Shown here: positions 46,456 to 56,500 of the stretch, piece by piece
How positions within the stretch are numbered: position 1 is the first letter of the stretch
Layout: each line of letters starts with the position of its first letter
From: Paramoeba atlantica
Lineage: Eukaryota; Discosea
Assembly: GCA_977017575.1 (NCBI GenBank)
Contig: CDRNVI010000042.1
Coordinates: forward strand, 62,001-126,000
Direction of reading: 5' to 3'
Length of the DNA: 64,000 nt
The notes under the pieces: generated by a model
What the model saw: the letters and a program-made list of their open reading frames with translations, nothing else
Told to the model about the DNA's origin: nothing
Databases searched by the model: none
Program-made: the position numbers and the translations under genes

Positions 46456-46713
46456 ATGACTGTCGATTCTCACGAGAACAAGACGCCAGACAAAGCGCAC
46501 ACTCGTAGATCAGCGATTTCAGATCCTTTGGAACGCTGGTTCACGGTTGTTCCGCTAGCGCCGAGAATGGGTCCCCCGGTGGCCAGCCGTCCTCCCCCCA
46601 ACACACTTGATTCTCTTCCCACCAGCATGCCTAGGACCTCTAGAGTGTGTATGACTACGCAAGAGAAGTTGAAGGCGTTTTTTAGGGTGGCAAAAAATTT
46701 ACGCTCGACCTGA
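46456..46713 (+). other. 85-aa ORF inside the non-autonomous element, doubtful
   Basis: Starts MTVDSHENKTPDKAHTRRS and contains a Pro-rich middle. No family seen and no relatives in the other elements of this type. It could be captured cargo or noise. Confidence 0.2.
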
Positions 46714-46812
46714 AATATACTATGCCCCCCACTTATAGTGCCGTTTGGTCGAAAACTGCGGCTCTATGTGTGAGGGGGCACAGTAATACTGGTAAGGATA
46801 CACCCCCTCTCA

Positions 46813-46880
46813 TAAATAAAAATAATGATAATAATAATTTTTCTGAGATTATCATTATTATTTTCATTATCATTATTTAT
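46813..46880. repeat. AT-rich hairpin upstream of the LRR gene
   Basis: AAATAATGATAATAATAA-type arm and its complement (TTATTATTTTCATTATCATT) flank TTTTTCTGAGATT. It is a long cruciform-capable sequence 140 bp before the start codon. Confidence 0.7.
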
Positions 46881-47014
46881 GAACGCAATAAGGGGAGATG
46901 AGAAAAAAAATACATCTGTTTAGTAAGATAAAGATGTCTAAAAAGAGAAAAAACAAGATAAGATTTAAGAGATCACGGGCGATTTTCCTTATCTTTCTGA
47001 AGGTTTTCTAATAA

Positions 47015-47776
47015 ATGCAACGTGTGTCTACGTTGGACGACACTTCCGATCTACGTCGAGGTAAGGTTACCTCGTTGCTAATACCCCAAGAAGATTTACT
47101 CGAACGTTTAATTTCTGATTTAAACGGAAAGGACAAGACGTGGCGTACTACAAAAAAAGGAATGTTCGGTCGGGTAAAGAGTATATCCCCATGTACTTGG
47201 AAAAACGTCATATGTAATGAAGGCGGTGAGGTCACTTCTCTTAATTGGTCCGCGATGGCTCTTTCTGGACAGCTTCAGTGGGACAATTTGCCTCGCACCC
47301 TGCTTACCTGTGATGTATCGCAGAATAGAATATCTGGGAACGTACAACTCGATCGGCTTAATCCGCCAATTACTGTCCTGGATACAGGAATGAACTTTCT
47401 AGGTGGGGGAGTAGAGTTGACAAATTTGCCGGATAGCATCACAAGGTTATCACTAAACACTAATGTATTTGGAGGGAGTATAAATTTATATCATTTACCA
47501 CAAGGTCTGGAGCGGCTAATGCTCCACAGGAATAGTTTCGATAATTGCCCAGATCTGTCTTGCCTGCCGAGCACGTTGCAAGTACTTAATTTGTCCGACA
47601 ATAATTTCAGTGGTGTGGTAAAATTTGATACTCTCCCTGCCGGACTAATTCTCCTGTGGTTACAGGGGAACTCGGAATTATCCGGTGAAATCAATGAGAG
47701 CCTTCTTCCTATTCATTTGCGAGGACAAAGTATAAAGATTGAGAATACCTCCATTAACTTTAAACAGTCGTCATAG
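47015..47776 (+). CDS. Leucine-rich-repeat protein, intact family member
   Basis: 253 aa. It opens MQRVSTLDDTSDLRRGKVTS, followed by an LRR cap with CTWKNVICNEGGEVTSLNW, then about six 22-24-residue LRRs (for example LPSTLQVLNLSDNNFSGVVKF and LPAGLILLWLQGNSELSGEI) and a short polar tail. There is no signal peptide or membrane anchor that I can see, so it may be cytosolic. Two broken relatives lie at 22408 and 30744, which shows a local gene family. The upstream CTTATCTTTCTGAAG ends in AG 14 bases before ATAAATG and may be the splice acceptor; it is conserved at the 22-kb copy. Confidence 0.82.
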   Translation: MQRVSTLDDTSDLRRGKVTSLLIPQEDLLERLISDLNGKDKTWRTTKKGMFGRVKSISPCTWKNVICNEGGEVTSLNWSAMALSGQLQWDNLPRTLLTCDVSQNRISGNVQLDRLNPPITVLDTGMNFLGGGVELTNLPDSITRLSLNTNVFGGSINLYHLPQGLERLMLHRNSFDNCPDLSCLPSTLQVLNLSDNNFSGVVKFDTLPAGLILLWLQGNSELSGEINESLLPIHLRGQSIKIENTSINFKQSS

Positions 47777-48278
47777 CTGAGATGGTGAGGAAATGCTTTT
47801 AGTGTTCTTCGCACTTTTATTTCCGTAAGTTTTAGAGTTCTCCGTGAGTGCATTTATAATGTTTAGCCGGTTTTCAAATGTAGCTTTTCAAATATACAGC
47901 TCATGACAGTTCTGAAGGATTCCAGCGTAGATGATGTATAGAACCGTGATCCCCCCCTATCCTATCGTTGCCTCGGTACCCCGCCCACATTAGCGTTGCT
48001 TGCTATACTGTCTCTTGCCTCGAAACGGCAATTTTCTTTTTGGACTGGTAAAAATGTACCCTAAAAAAGCGATTTTTTTAGATCTTCCTCAATAATCCCA
48101 GAACATCTTCGGCTCGCCAATTCTTAGGCCCCTGTTTTTGATCCCCCCCCTAGCGTTGCTTTTTATCAAAACTAGACAACACTAGGATAGGGGGGGTAGT
48201 ACGTGTATGATGAATTCGCATGAATTTTGCCTACTGAAATTTTAGTATACAAGACATTTATTTTAAACCACGTTACGA
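47777..48278. other. Intergenic DNA with a short inverted-repeat element
   Basis: Contains the element at 47951-48196 and, at 48244-48245, an AG after GAAATTTT that may serve the next gene. Confidence 0.5.
47951..48196. mobile_element. Short (about 245 bp) inverted-repeat element, TATCCTA..GTTG tag family
   Basis: Ends CCCCCCCTATCCTATCGTTG and the complement of ACCCCCCCTATCCTAGTGTT. GCGTTGCTT motifs follow C-rich runs inside (about 47990 and 48150). The architecture (C-run plus tag, repeated) matches the TA-flanked elements at 14315, 45722 and 56621. Its exact target duplication is not clear. Confidence 0.65.
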
Positions 48279-50813
48279 ATGACATCTTGCTCTTTGCCTG
48301 CTACTATGGATACTTTTGCTCTAGAGTGTGTCTCTTTCTGGCGTGCAGCTCTGGACCCATCTCGGGCTTCTTGTACTTGCAAGGAGGAAAAGTATCCAGA
48401 TCTAAAGTTAGACCATGTTCCCCATGAAGAGGGTCATTCCATTTCTACACAGGGAAGGAGAGCCCTAAATGTTCTACTACAATCTTTCGTGGAACACAAT
48501 TTCACAGGAATTACAGAGTCAATGCGTACCTTACACTTATGTGAACGATGTTACTTCCCCGTGCATCAAGACTTTCCAGAGAAAGATTTATCGAAATTGC
48601 GCTCATGGCTTTCGCTGGATGGGGAAACTGTGTGCCCTGTGCTGTCAAAACAACATTACCTCTTTTTGTTGTGGATAGGAGTCAAAAACTTTTCCTCCGA
48701 ATTAGGCCCCCATTTACGGCTGCGCATTAACATGCTCTACCAGCGTTGCCTTAGTCATCGAAGTCACACATTGTATACAGCCATAAAGAATGCCACCAAA
48801 GAAATTATTGAAGCCGATAACGTTTCCATTTCCTTTTCCGAAGCAAGGGCCGAGACACTTGTGGAAGTAGCCAATGCACTGCATTACTACGGCGACCATA
48901 CTGAAATGCAAAACATTCTTTTCAAGGCAGCGAAATACAGCAATTTAGTTTTTGAGGAAGCTGTGCTGGTTGGAGTGCGAACTCGATGGCAAGAATTTCA
49001 GACGGCACAACTCGTCGTAGAGGCGACATCAAGCACAAACGTTTCACGTCCCGAAAACGGGACGTGGGATTGTGCGACCAATGTGAAGGACCTAAATAAA
49101 GAACTGCCGTTAGAAATAGAGGGTGAGGGTGCCGGACATGATCTGTATACAAGACCCAGAAATGACACAACTTCATGTGATGGAAGTGTAGAGAACTTGT
49201 TACCGGTTCACAATGCGATACTACTCGCCTTCTGCGCTGATATTGAAAAGGAGAACCCCGTGCATGAATTGACGACGGAAAAAATGGATTCTTACGTACA
49301 ACGGGTCCTGGCCAATCCAACACATACTTGGATTTTAAAGGCTATGTCATTACTTCTCCGCTCCCGGGGGGAAGAAAAGCGAACACGTGTTGCGCAACGG
49401 AGTTTATTGCAACTTCAGCAGCTTGCGGATGAATTTACCAGTGATCCACAAGCGGAACGTGCGAATGGATTTTTCCTTACTCAGTATCCTTCCTACCATG
49501 CTCTCCGATACGAGCTTGCAGGTCGATATTTTAGTGAAAACCTGTATAAGACTGCATTGGAGTATTTTGAACAGTTACACGCTTGGGACAAGATAGTATT
49601 ATGCTCCTTACGTCTTGAGCGACGGAACAGTGTGGAGTTGTTGGCCAGAAGGGCACTCGAAAAAGGCTGCGAATCCGTCGACATACTTGTTGCTCTAGGC
49701 ATTGCCACTCACGATGAAACTTCTCTCAGCAAGGCATGGAAACAATCCAATTTTAGTCATGCTGGGGCGGCACGTGCGTTGGCGCGCCATCATTTATTTC
49801 ATAAAGATTTTGAACAAGCGATTGAATACTTCGATGAATGCATAAGATTAAACCCCAGTTTTGGTGGAGACTGGTTTGTTTTAGGATACGCCGCCTTGCG
49901 GCTGTCCGATTGGTCTCGTGCTGCCGAAGCATTCACCCGTGTATGCCAAATGGAACCTGAAAATGGATGGGGCTGGAATAATCTTTCTATGACGCTGATG
50001 ACGATGAAGAAATTTCGTCCTGCGTATCATGCTTTGTCACAAGCTGTTAAATTTAATGAGCAGAGCTGGCAAGTATGGGAAAACTTTTTCACTGTTTCAG
50101 TGAAATTAAAGGAAACCGATTCCGCACTACGCGGCCTGCGTAAGCTTGTTGATCTTGGTGGACGTCAAGCAGAGCTTGACGACACGACGTTAAGCGATTT
50201 TGGAAACCACGTCTATGAACTGTTGTCGCGTGAGGGAGACGGTGAATTGACAATGTCAGAAGATGATTCAAATACTCATCACTGTGATGATGTTCGGCCC
50301 GTAATTCAAGCAGACGACAAAATTCAGATGGAATATACGAATCTAGATTCACTTCTGTGTGAATTTTCGGATGTATCTCAGGAGAAGCACACGAATTTGC
50401 ACAGATATTACAACCTTCCACGGATCAATCTTTGGAAAACCAAATATGAAGATCTTTTAGAAGAAATCGTTTCCTTTCACCCGTTTAGCGAAAAGATTTG
50501 CAAAGTAGCGTCTGACTTTCACTACAAAGTAGGAAACTGGAAGAATGCTGCAGATTATAATCTGGCGCACGTTCGCGCTTGTCAGAAAGAAAATTGGCAA
50601 CACGACACTAAGAAAGCATTATGTGTCCTTGACGCAGTAGATGAACTTCTGATTCTTGTCAATAAACTTAAATACCGGAAATGGGAAAACGTTGCAGCGT
50701 TTGAAAATGTAGCAAAAAGGAGAGCTAGTGCCGTGCTCGAAACAACGAGGATGGTACATGGAAAGTTGAGTCTCTGGGAGCAGGTAAATACCAGACTGAA
50801 CGCCGTTACATAA
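48279..50813 (+). CDS. TTC27: TPR protein of the TTC27/EMW1 family
   Basis: 844 aa from the ATG at 48279 (an alternative is 48306, MDTFALECVSFW). The N-terminal half is helical and poorly conserved. The second half is characteristic: FLTQYPSYHALRYELAGRYFSENLYKTALEYFEQLHAWDKIVLC, then GAARALARHHLFHKDFEQAIEYFDECIRLNPSF and tandem TPRs WFVLGYAALRLSDWSRAAEAFTRVCQMEPENGWGWNNLS...AYHALSQAVKFN, as in TTC27 and yeast Emw1. These proteins are essential in yeast, where Emw1 affects cell-wall integrity, and TTC27 is linked to ribosome biogenesis; the molecular role is not settled (known). Codon use is AT-ending throughout, unlike eIF3e. Confidence 0.88.
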   Translation: MTSCSLPATMDTFALECVSFWRAALDPSRASCTCKEEKYPDLKLDHVPHEEGHSISTQGRRALNVLLQSFVEHNFTGITESMRTLHLCERCYFPVHQDFPEKDLSKLRSWLSLDGETVCPVLSKQHYLFLLWIGVKNFSSELGPHLRLRINMLYQRCLSHRSHTLYTAIKNATKEIIEADNVSISFSEARAETLVEVANALHYYGDHTEMQNILFKAAKYSNLVFEEAVLVGVRTRWQEFQTAQLVVEATSSTNVSRPENGTWDCATNVKDLNKELPLEIEGEGAGHDLYTRPRNDTTSCDGSVENLLPVHNAILLAFCADIEKENPVHELTTEKMDSYVQRVLANPTHTWILKAMSLLLRSRGEEKRTRVAQRSLLQLQQLADEFTSDPQAERANGFFLTQYPSYHALRYELAGRYFSENLYKTALEYFEQLHAWDKIVLCSLRLERRNSVELLARRALEKGCESVDILVALGIATHDETSLSKAWKQSNFSHAGAARALARHHLFHKDFEQAIEYFDECIRLNPSFGGDWFVLGYAALRLSDWSRAAEAFTRVCQMEPENGWGWNNLSMTLMTMKKFRPAYHALSQAVKFNEQSWQVWENFFTVSVKLKETDSALRGLRKLVDLGGRQAELDDTTLSDFGNHVYELLSREGDGELTMSEDDSNTHHCDDVRPVIQADDKIQMEYTNLDSLLCEFSDVSQEKHTNLHRYYNLPRINLWKTKYEDLLEEIVSFHPFSEKICKVASDFHYKVGNWKNAADYNLAHVRACQKENWQHDTKKALCVLDAVDELLILVNKLKYRKWENVAAFENVAKRRASAVLETTRMVHGKLSLWEQVNTRLNAVT

Positions 50814-51016
50814 AGTTCGTTCGCAGTTGCAATTTAATTATAACATTAATTAATTTAATATTGAAATAACAACAATCGCGTACAAAATCTTACCCCGAAA
50901 AATAGTGCTAGAGTAGAAAAAATAACAACCCACAATAACAATGTAGCGCATAATAATATTATGTACAGAAGTCTAGAAGAAACGACTAGAAAAACTTGAC
51001 TTAAACAGAATATAAT

Positions 51017-53785
51017 ATGAAAACGTTTTGGGTACATCCTGTCCAAACACTCTCAGTTGAAAGCGTCGCTTTGAAGTGGATGGAGGAGCGCCAAAGAGAT
51101 GCAAGATTAAAATGGGTTTCAAAAATGCGTCCCTCTACTTGTCTTGTCTCGAACATCTTTCCACTACACGTAGTGAACAATTCTTCCTTATTCCAGTACG
51201 ATATTAATTTTCACTTGAGACCCAACATTCACACAACTGTCACGCCCGGTATCTCGCGCGCAAGGTCTAGTGTCTTGCATTATCTTCGCTCGAAAACCGG
51301 AGAAACTCCATCGTCAGGCGCTTTTATATGCGTTGCGAATAGAATTTACAGCACAGTGTCATTACCTCAAAATTGTATAAATCTTCCCGAGAAATGCTTT
51401 GATCTAAATATCTCAAAGTGCACTTTAACTATGAAGAAAAGTAAAATTTTGCTCCACGAACTTCCGATGGACGAACTGCAACAACTGTGCAATCGACTGC
51501 TCAATTGGAGTATTCAATATCACGGCAGTCGGCACGGTAACTTCAGGCTCTGTCGATCAAATGGTAAAGTAGTAGACTTATCCGATGGATGTCTTGTTTC
51601 GGGAATTAGAATTCATCGTGGAACTCAACTGCGCACCATTTTTGTGAAGCGTTCTGGTGAAAATGAAGCCCTTTCGACCTTCTCTCCCCTTTCGCCTCCC
51701 CCTTCAACCCGAAGCCTGGCCACTTTAAACGTAAATACCAGCCGCGGCCATCCGCCAATTGTATTTCAGTGCGCCGAAGAATTGCTCAGCAAAACTTTAA
51801 GAAACAAATCTATGCGCCAATACCTTATTCGTGATGCTAGTGGTTCCATGACCCTCACAGATTGGGATTCATCTTCTAGCGGAATCTCATTGAAGACTGG
51901 CAACGTCTACAGGGCACTGCAACTAAGAATAAAATTGGTGAACCAGAAGTATGACAGGGGAAATTTCGGATTCGAAGCGCATATTGGGAAATCAAGCCGC
52001 ATTTCAACTTTGTCAGATATGCAAGATGACGCAAAAATTCCGAAGGGGCACGTGTTGATTCCTGATGGAAATAAAAGCCTTTATGAGATGGGAGTCCGCG
52101 TGGATACGCTTTGTACCGTGGCGAAAAACGAGAGCATTCTTGAAGAGATTGTTCCGATGTATGGCCTCGACATGGACAAAGGTTTGCGGGACAATTTGCG
52201 CAGAGAGCTGATTGGCACACCTGTAGTGAATAGCTTAACACTTACGCATGGACAAATTATGGATGTGACGTTTGATGATGAAAATTCTAAGGAAATCCGC
52301 TTGGAGCGGGACAACATTAATCAGTTTTCTTCGCACCATGAGTATCTTCCGAACCAACCTAGAGCGGTGCTTCAAGACCTAAAAGGAGTACCATTGCAAG
52401 TTCTTCACCGTTCCTATAATCCCAATGAGTCATGGATGGATGCTATATTACCTACATGCTCTCTTCTTCCTCCCCGTCGTCTCCCACTGTTACAACAAAC
52501 GGTGCGAGCACTGCAAGAAGGATTGCAGCATTGGGGATTGCAAATAAACGAACAGCCGATAATTACGAAGGATGTGGCAGCGTTTACGGCACCTTTGGTG
52601 ACAAAGAAGGTTGTTGGAGCAAAAGACCCCCGACTTAAGGGACCTCACCTTTTCATCTTAATATTAATTGGAAATATCGATGGCAAGACACCTGAGATTT
52701 TGTTAAACGGGCTGCCAGGGGAAGAGAGGGCCTGTTGGAAATATTCAACCTTTGACGAAGCAATAAATGCATTACAAAACTGTTCGATCTATGGTGCGTG
52801 TACTGTAGCTGGAATTCTGGCGAATAAAAATCTGCCTGAGGCGGACAAACTAAAACTCAGTGCTTTATGCTTACGACGGGGTATGATACCAGTTCACTTT
52901 TACGGCAGGAGTCCCAGGAATAAAAATCAATGGCTTGCTGCGAAAAGGCTTGTTGTATGCACGCGTTCTAATGGCAACCCATTGTCCGGCTTCAATTTGT
53001 CTGCAGAAGTGCCCCGTATAGGCACACGGATGATTTTATTCGTTGGTATAGACGTTTGTCACACAAGAACAGGTTCCACAGGAGCCCTAGTTGGGACACT
53101 CTACAATGGTCCGCCTCTCTTGCCCATTATGTATCCATTCTTTTGGCACAGTGAACACGCACGAAACAGTGAGAGTGATGGTGTACTTAGCGCTTTTTAC
53201 GAACTGGTAGAAAATGTTCAAACGATACTTTCACAATATTCACCCACACTTCCGCCTTTGTCCGAAATTATGGTAATGCAGGACGGAAGTGTGCGAAGTG
53301 AGATTGATAAACTTGAATTATACATTCCCCAGGGGGTCGAGTTTTCTTTTATTAATCTTCATAAAAGAACTGGAATCCGTTTTACCAGAGCTGTGTGCGA
53401 CACCCAAGTAAACTGTATGAGTGGCCAGCTTGTGAGAAATTTGATACCCTCAAATTTGCATCACGGGAAGAGGGATCTTCCAGGCTTCTTCTTGCAAAGC
53501 CATAATTGTGCATTGTCGACAGCTAGAACGCTTTACTGTGTAGTACAACGACGTGCGCATCACTGGGACATTGAAGAACTGAATCGCTTATGCTTCGTGC
53601 TAAGCTTCCCATTTTCGACAATGCCTTCTAAGTTGCCGTTCCCCACTAGATGTGCTCATCACTTGGCCGCGATAGCACACGAACTACATGCCGTGGATCC
53701 GGAATTTCAATACCAGTCACTACCTTTGTGCGTTCGCCATCGAATGTGGTTTTCGGGATATAAAAAAAGTGCTTTGCCCGCTTAA
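51017..53785 (+). CDS. PIWI/Argonaute-family protein with catalytic DDH
   Basis: 922 aa, intact. Argonautes bind guide RNA and cleave or silence matching RNA (known). The PIWI domain (about residues 520-910) has MILFVGIDVCHTRTGSTGALVG (Asp 679), IMVMQDGSVRSEI (Asp 756), NLHKRTGIRF, PGFFLQSHNC and PFPTRCAHHLAAIAHEL (His 881), so the D-D-H residues of slicer are all present. The MID region (ALCLRRGMIPVHFYGRS) lacks an obvious 5'-phosphate Tyr-Lys pair. The PAZ region, about 250-420, is not recognisable by eye. Trypanosomatids have both AGO1 and a separate PIWI-like protein lacking PAZ (known); which this matches needs a tree. Codons are AT-ending like its TTC27 neighbour. Confidence 0.88.
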   Translation: MKTFWVHPVQTLSVESVALKWMEERQRDARLKWVSKMRPSTCLVSNIFPLHVVNNSSLFQYDINFHLRPNIHTTVTPGISRARSSVLHYLRSKTGETPSSGAFICVANRIYSTVSLPQNCINLPEKCFDLNISKCTLTMKKSKILLHELPMDELQQLCNRLLNWSIQYHGSRHGNFRLCRSNGKVVDLSDGCLVSGIRIHRGTQLRTIFVKRSGENEALSTFSPLSPPPSTRSLATLNVNTSRGHPPIVFQCAEELLSKTLRNKSMRQYLIRDASGSMTLTDWDSSSSGISLKTGNVYRALQLRIKLVNQKYDRGNFGFEAHIGKSSRISTLSDMQDDAKIPKGHVLIPDGNKSLYEMGVRVDTLCTVAKNESILEEIVPMYGLDMDKGLRDNLRRELIGTPVVNSLTLTHGQIMDVTFDDENSKEIRLERDNINQFSSHHEYLPNQPRAVLQDLKGVPLQVLHRSYNPNESWMDAILPTCSLLPPRRLPLLQQTVRALQEGLQHWGLQINEQPIITKDVAAFTAPLVTKKVVGAKDPRLKGPHLFILILIGNIDGKTPEILLNGLPGEERACWKYSTFDEAINALQNCSIYGACTVAGILANKNLPEADKLKLSALCLRRGMIPVHFYGRSPRNKNQWLAAKRLVVCTRSNGNPLSGFNLSAEVPRIGTRMILFVGIDVCHTRTGSTGALVGTLYNGPPLLPIMYPFFWHSEHARNSESDGVLSAFYELVENVQTILSQYSPTLPPLSEIMVMQDGSVRSEIDKLELYIPQGVEFSFINLHKRTGIRFTRAVCDTQVNCMSGQLVRNLIPSNLHHGKRDLPGFFLQSHNCALSTARTLYCVVQRRAHHWDIEELNRLCFVLSFPFSTMPSKLPFPTRCAHHLAAIAHELHAVDPEFQYQSLPLCVRHRMWFSGYKKSALPA

Positions 53786-53820
53786 TCTTAGAACAAACAA
53801 TTCGTTTTTCTTTTCTGATG

Positions 53821-53890
53821 CGTATCTTGCCTATACGTATCTTGCCTACACGCATCTTGCCTATGCGCATCCTGCCTATGCGTATCTTGC

Positions 53891-53895
<5 letters not shown>
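53821..53895. repeat. 15-bp minisatellite, five units
   Basis: Units of the form CGTATCTTGCCTAYR, four exact-length copies from 53821 to 53880 and a fifth that runs into the CTTT microsatellite. Confidence 0.9.
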
Positions 53896-53941
<46 letters not shown>

Positions 53942-53950
53942 TTTTTTTTT
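53891..53950. repeat. (CTTT)n microsatellite
   Basis: About twelve CTTT units followed by a T run. A pyrimidine-only tract of 60 bases just 3' of PIWI. Confidence 0.95.
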
Positions 53951-54127
53951 GAATTTATCTAATTCCAGCCGAAAACATATTTTAATTGCACCGTTCATGT
54001 TCTACAAGAAAACACACCCCATAGATTCAATTTGAGACACTACAAATTGATACACATTACTACTCTCATCTTTATTATCTCGGTACATTTACATTTTTCC
54101 TTTTAAGAAAATTTCGTTTTTGCTTGT

Positions 54128-54240
54128 ACCGGGTATTGCTTAATTACGGAATTTCTTAATTACAGGTAACGGTTAAAATTTTGTCGATTTTAACATTAAA
54201 TCGGTGTAACCGTAATTAAGAAATTCCGTAAATGGGAAAA
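54128..54240. mobile_element. Fragment of the CCGGG..TTAATTAC element family
   Basis: TACCGGGTATTGCTTAATTA, then TTAACGGTTAAAATTTTGTC-like and GTAATTAAGAAATTCCGTAA. Same family as the nested element at 45831-46372; the right end is truncated. Confidence 0.65.
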
Positions 54241-54299
54241 CGGTTATTGATTGACGGCACGCGCACCCTTATAAGTTATAACGGACCCAGAAAGGTATG

Positions 54300-54490
54300 T
54301 ATAACGCATAAAGCTTGCACTCTTATAGTGCATATTGTACCCTTGATAACGCAGATGGTACCCTTGATAATGCATATAGGGCCACTGATAATGCATATTG
54401 TATCCTTGATAACCCATAAAACTCGCACCCTTATAATGCATAATGTAACCTGATAAAGCATAATGTAACCTGATAATGCATCATGTAATC
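54300..54490. repeat. Degenerate tandem repeat of about 21 bp
   Basis: Units such as GTACCCTTGATAATGCATAT follow each other four or more times, then shorter GTAACCTGATAATGCAT units. Confidence 0.75.
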
Positions 54491-55325
54491 GAATAAAAAA
54501 AATCTGTCTTTCTTTCACCATGTGCCAAACGGTAGAAATGTTGGGAAAATAATATACTATAAAACTGTATGGGCCTTGTTTGTATTGGATATTTGCATTG
54601 CGTGTGCCTTGTATTGAGAGGGTTGAAACCTGTTAAGTTTTGTCTGGTTTTTGCCAGGACACCTATTTTTTGGGGCGTCATTTTGGGAGACGTGTCACGG
54701 CTTCAAGAAGGGGTATCTTGTGAAAACAACGGCGTAGAAAGCTAGTATTGTTCCCAAACTCTCAAACTACTATAGGTGAAACGATTCGAAAAATTATTTT
54801 TACCCATGTTTTTCGCCAAGTTAACATTTTTTTCAAATTTCTTTTCAGAAAAAAACGAACTTGGCAGCCCGATCCTGTTGATACCAGGGGGAGTCGTCCC
54901 CGAGTACGGTGGAAAATGTGCGCCAAGACCTCGGCTACCCCTTCTGGTGGTTTATTTCGAAAAGTTTTTTTTTCAAACGACGGAGACCAAGTTTTTTTCG
55001 TGAGTTGAATTCCAACACGTTACAGCGTGTGCTGTGCTAATTTTCCAATATAAAACTTGAAATTCACTCTTTTCTTCGTTAGCCTGAGAGTTGTAACGCA
55101 TTTTGCTTTCGCTGCTCACTTCGAATTCTTCCATATACCACCATATCACCACAGACGCATTACCCCCCTCTAAGGTGTTGGTAACCTGTTCTGGGCCGTG
55201 AAGATGCCCTATGAGCTTCTCGATATGGCGCTTCACGGGCCCATAGATCATCCGAGGGCGCAAAGGTGTATTTTCCAAGCGTCGCGTGGATGCTCTCTGA
55301 GCATAATATTTTTGAATCGCTTCGT
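54491..55325. other. Repeat debris, no gene
   Basis: 54660-54750 matches the 200-bp repeat unit of 12632. An inverse-strand frame at about 54973-55371 is open but has no recognisable motif. No functional feature is assigned. Confidence 0.4.
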
Positions 55326-56045
55326 TAAACGCGGTGGTTGTTTTCAACTTAGAAGTCGCTTCATGCTGCATTGAACGAAGTACGATGGAAGTACGATGAT
55401 GAAATTTTAACCCAAATTTGGGCCGTTTTTGATCCCTGACCAGTAGGGGTAGGAGGCGAATCTGTCGAAAGAAACGTCGCAGAATGGTAGCTGAAATCCA
55501 AAACTCTTAAAATACGTTTTAGGAGTCTATTTTGGAAAAGTAATTTTTTTTTTTTTTGGGTTAATCCCAAAACTTTTTTTTGGGAGTTTTTTTTCGTCAT
55601 CCCAAAAATTTCAGATATTTTGACCTTGTCGGACCCCTCCTGCGCGTACCAGGGGGGGTCACCCCCAGGTGCGGGGGTGGAAAATTATCGCCGCGGCCTA
55701 CTCTGCCACTTCCCTGCGCTCGATTTTGAAAAGTAAAAAATTCGAAAACGAATTCGCGACGTATGCGCTCCCCCCTGGACCCCTCCCCCACCTGAACCCC
55801 CCCTGGACCCCCCCCTGGACCCCCCCTGGACCCCCCCCTAGACCCCCCCCTAGACCCCCCCTAGACCCCCCCCCTGGACCCCCCATTTTTTTGAATTTTT
55901 TTTTTCAGTTTTGGACCACCGGAGCCTCCTTCTATATTTTTTTCTTCTATTATATTACTGTGTTTCTCTTTATATTTTCACTGTTTTTGTTCATTTTTGT
56001 TTTCGATAATCGAGGGTAGAGCGGTAGTTATACAACCACCGCAAT
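55326..56045. mobile_element. C-rich repeat family, copy 4
   Basis: Starts with a partial hairpin unit (AAACGCGGTGGTTGTTTTCA), followed by a block shared with 12090-12280 in reverse, then GCGCGTACCAGG, the C-rich minisatellite (55770-55885), and the standard right end (GTAGAGCGGTAGTTATACAA, CCACCGCAAT). Confidence 0.65.
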
Positions 56046-56287
56046 GTAGATGTACTATGTAAAAGTAATTCTATTTACTATGTAAATTAGAAAGAAATTG
56101 AATTTCAATTACCTCTCTTCGAGTTGAGGAAAGGAAAAATTGTAAATACCTACGGAGGGTTTACGAAACACCAAGTAAAAGCACAGAAAAACTTAGAAAT
56201 CACTCTGACTTCAAAAATTCAAAATTAACCTTCACTTTAAAACGTCCTTACACACTTTAATGACAACTTCTAGTATCTGTTTCTTTT
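56046..56287. other. Spacer, no gene seen
   Basis: AT-rich DNA between the C-rich repeat and the RRM fragment. Nothing recognised. Confidence 0.4.
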
Positions 56288-56500
56288 TCATCCCTTAAAA
56301 TGAGCGCTGGAGGCGCGCTGTGCTTCTTCCGCTTTGGTGAAACACACATGTGTCAGCCTTTTCTTCGATACGACTGTGACAAAATCAACAGTCCCGTACA
56401 GAGAGTAATATTTTGTTATGTCTTCTTTGGTCATTAATAAGGGAAGATTTGCAATTATGATTGATCGCTCATCACGCTCCCCACGCGCAGAGTACAACAC
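56288..56500 (-). pseudogene. RRM-domain fragment
   Basis: The minus-strand frame contains RSIIIANLPLLMTKEDITKYYSLYG and KRLTHVCFTKAEEAQRA, the RNP2 (IIIANLP) and RNP1-like (RLTHVCF) motifs of an RNA recognition motif. It stops after HFKG, before the last strand. Upstream another frame (56616 to about 56460, MSSESELNQGQYFG) may be the original N-terminus, separated by a frameshift. It lies right beside a short TA-flanked element and may be a decayed or captured gene. Confidence 0.55.

Larger units (their letters stand above)
45722..46783. mobile_element. TA-flanked non-autonomous element, ACTTATAGTGCC tag family
   Basis: Flanked by TA (45720-45721, 46784-46785). Ends are CTGTGCTCCCCCCACTTATA at the left and the complement of CTGTGCCCCCTCACACATAG at the right. 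The tag CACTTATAGTGCC occurs twice at the left end, separated by GCGGGGTA, and once near the right end (46731). A smaller element is nested inside at 45831-46372. A frame at 46456-46713 (85 aa) is the only sizeable ORF; it may be captured host sequence or chance. Confidence 0.75.
45629..47095 (+). repeat. Segment duplicated from/to 22152-22484, upstream of an LRR gene
   Basis: 45629-45721 and 46784-47095 match parts of 22152-22484 on the same strand. The 22-kb copy lacks the 1.06-kb element present here and so shows the approximate empty site. The two copies have diverged by small indels. Confidence 0.75.
53786..54127. other. Low-complexity DNA downstream of PIWI
   Basis: Contains the minisatellite and microsatellite listed separately. 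No gene. Confidence 0.5.

Noticed and set aside
53891-53950. CRISPR-like or telomeric repeat
   Set aside because: It is a plain CTTT microsatellite with no spacers; no TTAGGG array is present in the window.
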